NCBI GenBank assembly: GCA_018398765.1
Contig: JAHBMJ010001012.1
Span: 2,501-22,500, forward strand
Direction of reading: 5' to 3'
Source: Chromera velia
Lineage: Eukaryota > Sar > Chromeraceae
Length of the DNA stretch: 20,000 nucleotides
Part shown: positions 10,148-18,900 of the stretch, piece by piece
How positions within the stretch are numbered: the first letter of the stretch is position 1
Layout: every line of letters begins with the position of its first letter
Made by a program: the position numbers and the translations under genes
The notes under the pieces: generated by a model
The model's database searches: none
What the model was told of the DNA's origin: nothing
What the model saw: only the letters and a program-made list of their open reading frames with translations

Positions 10148-10722
10148 ACGAGTCTGAGGTCGGGGGGCGTCTCGACGAGTGGGTCTCCGCCCGTCTCGGG
10201 TTGGAGTGGCAGCAGATGCACCGATTTCTCAAGAAGCGGGAAATTGTGGTTGTCGGACACGAGAAGGAGAAGGAGAAAGAGAAGGAGAGGTCAGGCCATG
10301 ATGTAGAGAGAGCAGGCAGGTTTGTTGTCCTCTCTCTTTCTTTTGCTTGTGCCATTGCGAACAGGGAAGCACTGAACATATGGGCGGAACCAAGGAAGGA
10401 AGGAAGGAAGGAAGGAAGAATGAAAGGAAGGAAGGAAGGAAGGAAGGAACGAAGGAAAGAAGGAACAAAGGAAAGAAGGAAAGAAGGAAAGAAGGAAGCA
10501 TGCTTGTTCATGTTCGTACCTGTGAGTGAGAACTTTGGGTGCGTTCGTTTGAGAGATCTGTGTGCGATTGTTTGCAGCTCTCAAGGGAAACTGAAAGTGT
10601 TGATGCCCGAGAGAGAGCGCCTTCTTCATCTTCAGGTATGGCGTGACGGACGCAATCTGATCCCACCTCTTTGTATACCCACTCGATCCTCCCACACCAG
10701 CACAGCAAGCAGTAAAGGAATG

Positions 10723-10758
<36 letters not shown>

Positions 10759-12111
10759 TAGCGTTTTCACCCGCTGTTCAGAAAAATTTTGCAGCCCCAA
10801 AAGACAGCTTGAAGGAAAGGTCGGCTGCTGACCAAGCACTCGGAGAAAAGCTTTGCTTTGTGTTTCCTTGCTTGCAGTGAGGAATGCTGATCGCCCCATG
10901 CAGCCCAACTGATCTTTCTTCTGTCTGTTCTTTCTGCAGAAAGAGAAGTCCCGAAAGGCGAGTAGTGCGGGCACCCGACTTCAAAACGGGGACAGAATTT
11001 TGATTTCCCCCCGAGCCCTGCGAGCAGCCATCGAGACGGGAAGAGTGGTGGTGCCTCTCCCTGTTTCTGTTTCTCCGTCATCTTCAGGAAAGGATGTTGC
11101 AAGAGAGGGGGGGGGGCAGAAGGAAACGGCGACACAGAAGGGACCTGAGGGAAAAGCAAAAGAAGAGAATAAAAAGCAGGAGGAAGAGGGGGAACGGAAT
11201 CAGGGGAAGCGAAAGAAACGAAAAATGCATGTGGAGTTGGGAGAAGAGGGCCAGACAGAGAGAGACGTTGCCAAAAAAGCATTCGAGAAGGCGGCAGACG
11301 AAATTGATTTGAAAAGCTTGTGAGTCTTTAATTCCGACCTCTCATTGGTTCTCCGTGAATAAGTCAACCTTTGTTCATCTCCTTCTCTTTGTGTTTTGCT
11401 CTCTCGGTCTCTGTTCATCCTGTGTGCCTCTTTGTTTGTCTGTGCATCCATTTTTGAGTTCATGTAGCCAACGATACGTGGGTCGTACGTATCTTTCATT
11501 GACTGTCTGATTTTGTTTCTTTGCGTCTCCTCCCGCATGTCACTTCTTCATCCCTTCACTTTCCCTCTCTCCCTATCATCAATGAATTCGGAACTGTGCG
11601 CAGAGAATGTGTGATGGTCCTTGTTTTTCGTTCTCGGATTTTGAAGCATGGTTCTCTGTATCAGTTTCGAGGCTACAGTGTGGTCTGTACGTCGGTTTTT
11701 CTCACTTCTGTATTGTACGACCATCCCTCTGCCTGCCCGTCTGTCTGTCTGTATGGATGGATGCCGAGTGTTGCAATGGACGCCTCTTCCCACCGCGTTC
11801 ATTCTTCTTCAGTCTCTCTCAAGGTCCCGATATGCCGTCCGTGCACACAAACGACGGGATGGATGTACGGACGGACGGATGACTGTGTGTGTGGATGCAT
11901 GAATGCAGAGTGATCTACAAGGACTCCGAGTTCATTGCTCTGAACAAACCTTTCGGACTGGCCTCCCATGCTCTTGATAAGGTCAGTCAGGTAGGTGAGC
12001 AGCAGACAGAGAGACACAGACAAACGGACAGACACTTACAGACAGACAGGCAGACACAGACAGACAGACACAGACAGACAGACACAGACAGACAGACACA
12101 GACAGACAGAC

Positions 12112-12142
<31 letters not shown>

Positions 12143-12171
12143 CAGACAGACAGACACAGACAGACAGAAAC

Positions 12172-12207
<36 letters not shown>

Positions 12208-12633
12208 ACAGACAGACAGACACTTACAGACAGGCAGACACAGACAGACAGGCAGACACTTACAGACAGGCAGACACAGACAGACAGAAACTTACAGACG
12301 GACAGACACTTACAGACGGACAGACAGACAGGCAGACAGACACAGACAGACAGACACTTACAGACAGGCAGACACAGACAGACAGACAGACACTTACAGA
12401 CAGGCAGACACAGACAGACAGACACAGACAGACAGACACAGACAGACAGACACAGACAGACAGACACAGACAGACAGACACAGACAGACAGACAGACAGA
12501 CACAGACAGACAGACACAGACAGACAGACACAGACAGACAGACACAGACAGACAGACACAGACAGACAGACACAGACAGGCAGACACAGACAGACAGACA
12601 GACAGACAGACACAGACAGACAGACAGACAGAC

Positions 12634-12664
<31 letters not shown>

Positions 12665-12899
12665 CAGACAGACAGACAGACAGACACAGACAGACAGACA
12701 GACAGACACAGACAGACACAGACAGACAGACAGACACAGACAGACAGACAGACACAGACAGACAGACAGACAGACACAGACAGACAGACAGACAGACAGA
12801 CACAGACAGACAGACACAGACAGACAGACACAGACAGACAGACACTTACAGACAGGCAGACACAGACAGACAGACACAGACAGACACAGACAGACAGAC

Positions 12900-12946
<47 letters not shown>

Positions 12947-15900
12947 CAGACAGACAGACACAGACAGGCAGACACAGACAGACAGACACAGACAGACAGA
13001 CAGACANACAGACAGACAGACAGACACAGACAGACAGACACAGACAGACAGACAGACACAGACAGACACTTACAGATAGACAGACACAGACAGACAGACA
13101 GACAGACACAGACAGACAGACAGACAGACAGACACAGACAGACAGACAGACAGACAGAGAGGCGGACAGACACACAAACAGGCAGGCAGAGAGATATGCA
13201 CAGACAGACAGACAGACAAACAGGCAGGCCTGTATGGGCCTGGGCATGCTGAATTCGTGTAGGAGGCCTGCCGCTTCTTTCTGAGTGCTTTTTGGACATC
13301 ACGATTCTTTTCTTGCTGTTTGCTTTGCTTGTGTGCTGATTGCATGAGCGTGTGTCTTGGTTACTAGCTTGCTTGTCTGCTTCTTCGATTGGTATCCTCG
13401 AATGAATCCTTTTCCTTCCTTCAGGACAAAGCGAGCATCGAGAGGTTACTGGGACAACTTCGTTACTCGTCAGAAGAGGTCCGTTTCCGTTTTCACGGAT
13501 CGCCGCGTGGATTGATCTTCATGAATCTGTTGTTATTTCTTTCCTTTATACAACTTGTCTCAGAAACTCATACGGTTTTGTATCCACACGTGTGCTTTGA
13601 ATCTCTTCATGTTTGCACCCCTTCTGCAGAAGCCTGTCCTCTTGCACAGACTGGCCAGGGATGTGACAGGGGTGATCCTTCTTGCCCGGTCAGTTATGCA
13701 GGTAGTCAGACCGCAGCAGCCTGGGCAATACCGCATTTCGTCTTGATTGTCGTTATTCTTGAAAAAAAATATGTTTGGGTCGCCATCCGTGAATGTTGGC
13801 AGAGAAGTGCATTTTCATTCTCTTCTGCGCCCCTCCGAGGTCCTCTCCGGCCGTCTGGTTGGTACGCGCTTCTTCCTTTCCGTCCAAATGTCGTTCGTTA
13901 ATCTCTTCTACACTCATTTCCCTGCAAGGAAAAATTCGCCATAAGAAGACGGAGTGGCTTTTGGGAGTATGAGAGTGTAAATAGAAATGTGTATTCTGCA
14001 CGTGGGCAGGCCTACTCTTCTGCGCTTAATCTATGCAGGAGTTCGTCGGGGGCAGAAGTGACGATGGGAAGAATACAGGGGTGAGTGAGTGAGGGGCCGC
14101 CCGGGTGTTTCTCAATTGAATTGACGAGAAAAGCGGATTGATAATTCAGATAGAAAAGTCGACAAGGGATGGATGAAGCAAAAGGTTCTTCTCACGTATG
14201 CTCCTTTCTTGTCGAATTTCATTCACTGTCTGAGAAATGCTTTGCGTCTCTTCCCCCTCACTGATGGAATAAATTTGTGGGTGCATGCATGAATGAGTGG
14301 GTCAAGCAAATGACCTCCATGTGGGGATCGTTGTGGCATATAATTTCAGAACGTGCATAAACAACAGACGTTTATGTATGCATTCCATAAAACGACTACG
14401 TGTTTGGTTTTCTTCCTAGAAAGCAGCATGTATTTACAGAGCTAAGGTGCTTAAACTCGAGTGTGCAAAGCAGGCGTCAATTTTGGGAGAAGACTTACTG
14501 GGCTGTGCTGAGAGGACGACCTCCTGGGGGCAGGAGGGAGGGAACAGTGCGGATCGCTTTGTCTTCTGTTGGCACCCATGTCAGTCAGTGCACTTTCTTT
14601 CTTTCTTTCTTTCTTTCTTTTTTTTTCTCTTATAGTTATCTTTTTCTATTCTCTGTTCCGACGGGTTAATTCTCAAGTGATCACGCGTTGTACATGCGCG
14701 CCTCTTAAGTTTGTGTGTGCCTTCTCTCGGCTTTCATGTATGCAATGCCCTTAATTTCCTCGCTTTCCCTCCCCAACTTTGTGTGACACGTCAGGAGAGA
14801 GACGAGAGGGAGCCTCTTACGCATGTTCTGTGTATCTATCTCCTCACTTCCTCATGGTTGCTTGGGAGGGCCAGACAGAGAGATTTTCTCTCTCTCTCTC
14901 TCCCTCCCTCTCCCTCCGATTGCGCCCTCCCGGCTGGTATTCTCTTCTTGCGGTGTTTTGAAGGAAGTGTCTTGTTTCCTTCCCTCTTTTTGTGAACTCT
15001 ATGAAGGCGAGTAAAAGAGATTGATGCCGTCCTTGCAAGCCCTCTCTATCCTTGCATTTGCATGTCTTTTTGCATCGTCCCCCCCCCCCCCCCNCCCCCC
15101 CCCTTGTAATAATACTACAGGTGAGAGACGCGTCAGTGCCCCTTCCTGACTGGGAAGGCGGACAGGCTGCAGTGACACACTGGAGAATCCTGAGGAGTGC
15201 AGAGACGGGAGGGGGGCTCTCTTTGGTCGAGTTTCGGCCGTCTACTGGTGGGCGTGCCCTTTTCTTGTCTGATAATAGATAGATGGTTTTTTCGGTTGTT
15301 GTTGGAGAAGCAAGAGGCAGGACTTTTGTTGTCTTCCCGCAAGGCCTTTGGTGTTTTGGGAGGGGCTTTGCACGCAGGGGATGATAGTTCCTCTCATTAG
15401 TCCCTTTTGGTTTGGTTCTTGGGTGGCAGTGTGGCTGGTCGTTTAGTGGTTTCCTCCCTTTTTCTTGCCGAGAATAGGCATTCGATCTTCTGTTTTCATT
15501 TCTCCCCCCCAACCCCTCTCTCCGTCGTTTTCTTCGTGCAGGACGCAGACACCAAATCAGAGCGCATTGTTCGTACGGTCAGTCGGTTCGTTCGAAAAAA
15601 TTGAATCCTGGTAGCTGCTCTAGGCGTCCTGCAGAGTTTCCATCTCGCTCTATCAGGTCTCTCACCTGTGCAAGGGATCTTTAGCCGTTCGTGAATGTTC
15701 TGTATCGGGGCGGGGTACTCACTCGTACGGTCCTCTTCCTAGCTGCTTTTCGGATCCGATTCCTTCGCACAGCTCTTTAGCAGCACCACATATGCGCAAG
15801 CTTCACGTAGTCTTTCCCCCCCTCTGTTTTTTTGTTTCGTTTCAGAATTGAGATGCCCCGTGGTTGAAGACACTCTGTATATCCATTCATTTTCATGCAT

Positions 15901-18900
15901 TTATTTTGCATTAATTTATTATCTGTATGAAAATGAATGCCTGCAGGATTGAGGTGCCCCGTGGTTGGGGACACTCTGTATATCCATTCATTTTCACGCA
16001 TGCATTTATTTTGCATTAATTTATTATCTGTATGAAAATGAATGCCTGCAGGATTGAGGTGCCCCGTGGTTGGGGACACTCTGTATATCCATTCATTTTC
16101 ACGCATGCATTTATTTTGCATTAATTTATTATCTGTATGAAAATGAATGCCTGCAGGATTGAGGTGCCCCGTGGTTGGGGACACTCTGTATATCCATTCA
16201 TTTTCACGCATGCATTTATTTTGCATTAATTTATTATCTGTATGAAAATGAATGCCTGCAGGATTGAGGTGCCCCGTGGTTGGGGACACTCTGTACAGCT
16301 CCATGGCCGCAAAGGTATGTGCATGGGGGGGGGCGGCGAAAGCAGAAAGAAAGAAAGAAAGAAAGAAAGAAAGGAAGGAAGGAAGGAAGGAAGGAAGAAA
16401 GAAAGAAAGAAAGAAAATCAAGGAAGGAAGGAAGGAAGGAAGAAAGTCGTGGTACATCGTACAGCGGGGAAGGGAGGAGAGCGTTTTTCGCAATGGGGGA
16501 GCGTTTATCTTCGATCGTTGACATTCTCGTTCTCGTATTTTATTTCTTTCTGTTTTAATTTCCCATCGTCTTTGTTTCCCTTGCATGACCTTTTTTTTTG
16601 CTTCCTTTCTTCCACTGCTTGTTTTTCCCCTGGATGCTGTTTTCACAGTCCATGTGCTTGCTTGCGTAACCTTCTCTGCACTATATGCCCTTTTTGTCCA
16701 TGCATCAGGGGACCATGCAATGTTTTTTCTATCTGTTCTTCTCACCAATGTCTGTCTGTTTGCTTCTTCTTTTTTTGCTTTATCTTCCCCTGTGTCGCAG
16801 CTGATTTCTGGATCTCGGCCGTCACTCTTTTCTTACTCAGAGCTGAAGGGAAGGGCTCTCTCTTCTTCTAGCGGTTCTCCTTCTTTCTCTTCGTCTTCTT
16901 CTTCTAGTGTATTTGAGGGCAGCGGAAGAAAAGGAAAAGGGGAGTTCCTTGAGTTCTTTGGGCATTGCACTCCCAGACTCCACATGCATGCGCGGGCACT
17001 CAGATTTGACACCTTTGGAGGAGGGACGCGGTAGGTGGACCGATCGGAATGAAGGGCAATGTTCTTCTTGCACGGTGGAAGAAGGTGGAAAGAAGAAAGA
17101 TGGAACGACAATGTTCGAAGGCAAGTCAACCCAAAAGGTCAACGAAGGGAAAAACGACTTGAGTATGTTTTGTAACAAAATTATCAAGCGAGGTCGGTCG
17201 AACAGAGAAGGGATTGAGGGGTTCAATGTGCACATTCGAGGAAGAGAGCTAGAGAGAGACACACACCTAAATATCTCAAATTTTCTGTTTCCCTTCCTCG
17301 TTTGTTGATCAGTTTGGAACTCAATCTCTTTGTGTGTTTTTTTTTTATTCATGTAATCTATCTCTTTTCCATCCTCCATTCAAACCTAAAAGCATCAGCG
17401 TTTTCCTTCTTTCTGTCTGTATGCCTTTGTACCTGCCCGCCTTGCCCCCTCCAACAAACTGTCTTTCTGCATGCATGCAGCTGTGTGACTGCGCCCCTCC
17501 CCCCCCACATGGAAGAGACGTTCGAACGTCTAGGTTGGACAGAGCTCGAAAGGGACGACGCACTGGTCAGTCAGCAGGATTAAAGGATGAGAGAAAGAAA
17601 GAAGAGCAAAGGACTTCAAGTAAAACTCTTCAATTCAGCCAGGCCCCCCCCAAAAAAGTTCTGTTAGTACGGAGAAGAACAGATTTTGTTGAATTTTGTT
17701 GGGTCGATCTGTGTCGGGCTCTTCTGCATTCCTGTCTTTGTCTTTCTCTTTTCTTCTGTCTGTCTGTAGACTGTCAGCATCGACCGATCTCCCAACCTAC
17801 AGCGTTGCTCTCTCTCTCTCTCTCTCTCTGATTTCTTTTTGACGGAGCTGGGATCCTCATTCATTCATTCATTCATTCATTCACACAAAGTATGGGCGGA
17901 TGGATGGATGGATGGATGGATGGATACCGTCTCGACTTCTTTTGAGTGAATGAATGAATGATTGATCGATCTTTTCATTCATTCACTTAATTCTTCTTTT
18001 TTTTCTCTCCTCTCTCCTCTGCATGGATGCAGGCCAGAGAGTCTATCAACTCCCGTGAGTGGCAAGAGCAGCAGCTGCGGGAAGGAAGAGGAGGTGTCTC
18101 AGGCAGGAGACCCGGAAAGGGACCCGTGACATTCTTTGCCCCTGCAGCTGGACTCACGGGGGGGTCGAGGGGGGCTGTGCCTTTACACTCGCTTGACAGT
18201 CGGGGGGGCGGGCCAAGTGCTTTTGTTGGCGGTGAAGGCGGTGAGGTGGAAATGGGGATTTTGGGTCAAGATCGATGGGGAGAGGTGGGAAGAGGGTGGG
18301 GAGGTTTGGAAGGAGGGGAGGAGGACGAAGAAGTTTTCCTTGAGGGGGACTTGGAGGAGGAAGAGGGAGAGGGAGAGGGAGAGGAGGGAAGGGAGGAGAA
18401 CAGACGGGAAGCTGCTGCTGGAGAAAGGGGGGATGATGAGGAAGAAAAGACTGACGGGGACGATGAAGAAGGAGAAGGAGAAAAGGCGGGGGGAAGAAAA
18501 ATGAGTCCAGCCCAAGAAAGTCTGAAACGCTATCGAGGTGGGCCTTTGGTCGTCTCTCTCTCTGTGACTTCTCTCTCCTCATTTTTGTTTTCTTATCCAC
18601 ATGTAGTCTTTGCATGCAATTTCATCCCCTATTTTGTGATTGACAGTCAATGGTTCCGCCAGACAACGTACCGACCGATTGACGAACTCCACAGATGCTT
18701 GCTTGTATAGGCAATCGATGGTAAGTGAAATCAAATAAGAGATACTGTGGACCCAAGAAATGACAAGGGTCGTGTACTTTCGCTTATTGTTGTTCTCCTT
18801 TCCTGTCGCCTTTTTGTGTAGCTGTTTCTTGCTGTATTCTTCTTCTTTTCTTTTCATCTTGCATCTCTCGAGAAAGTTGAATGCGTTGCTGAATCATACA

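Larger units (their letters stand above)
9824..11319 (+). other. Exons 2-5: S4 RNA-binding domain and charged linker
   Basis: Joined, these encode residues 42-263. [19 protein letters not shown] is the typical first helix region of an S4 domain, and [11 protein letters not shown] is its closing strand. Between VVVG and the TRLQ strand lies an insertion of roughly 45 residues (Lys/Glu repeats, plus the 58-base exon 4 with SQGKLKVL), unusually long for S4. Residues 175-263 form a Lys/Glu-rich linker with a basic patch KRKKRK at 227-232. Exon 4 fits only because exon 3 leaves two bases and exon 5 begins in phase 0. Confidence 0.8.
11909..17565 (+). other. Exons 6-14: pseudouridine synthase catalytic domain
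   Basis: Nine exons cover residues 264-556 and reproduce the RluA-family motifs in order: [19 protein letters not shown]-(A)-[60 protein letters not shown]. Split codons restore conserved residues, for example G|GA at the TGR motif and G|GA at the Gly before LRCP. A Ser-rich insertion (about residues 454-508) separates the GDTLY segment from LHMHA. Confidence 0.9.

Noticed and set aside
9255-10157. A 300-residue single open frame on plus
   Set aside because: It is in a different frame from the S4 exon at 10148. Splicing at GTCAGT (9379) and through the 87-base exon 9824-9910 in another frame gives a continuous S4 domain, so only the first 124 bases are kept.
11889-13302. Long stop-free frames rich in Gln-Thr-Asp-Arg (plus) or Cys-Leu-Ser-Val (minus)
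   Set aside because: Both are translations of the CAGA satellite. Only the first bases, 11909-11981, are a real exon, and its GTCAGT donor ends coding before the repeat.
15846-16261. CRISPR-like array
   Set aside because: The units are contiguous and identical, with no variable spacers, and lie inside an intron of a eukaryotic gene.
15777-16748. Minus-strand 323-residue frame with 35-residue repeats
   Set aside because: The repeat period is 105 bases, a multiple of 3, so any stop-free unit stays open. The plus strand of the same units carries the conserved [11 protein letters not shown] exon start.
18136-18615. Alternative frames over the acidic region of exon 15
   Set aside because: They overlap the exon 15 frame, which is phase-locked to exon 14 and exon 16. 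The alternatives are shadows of purine-rich sequence.
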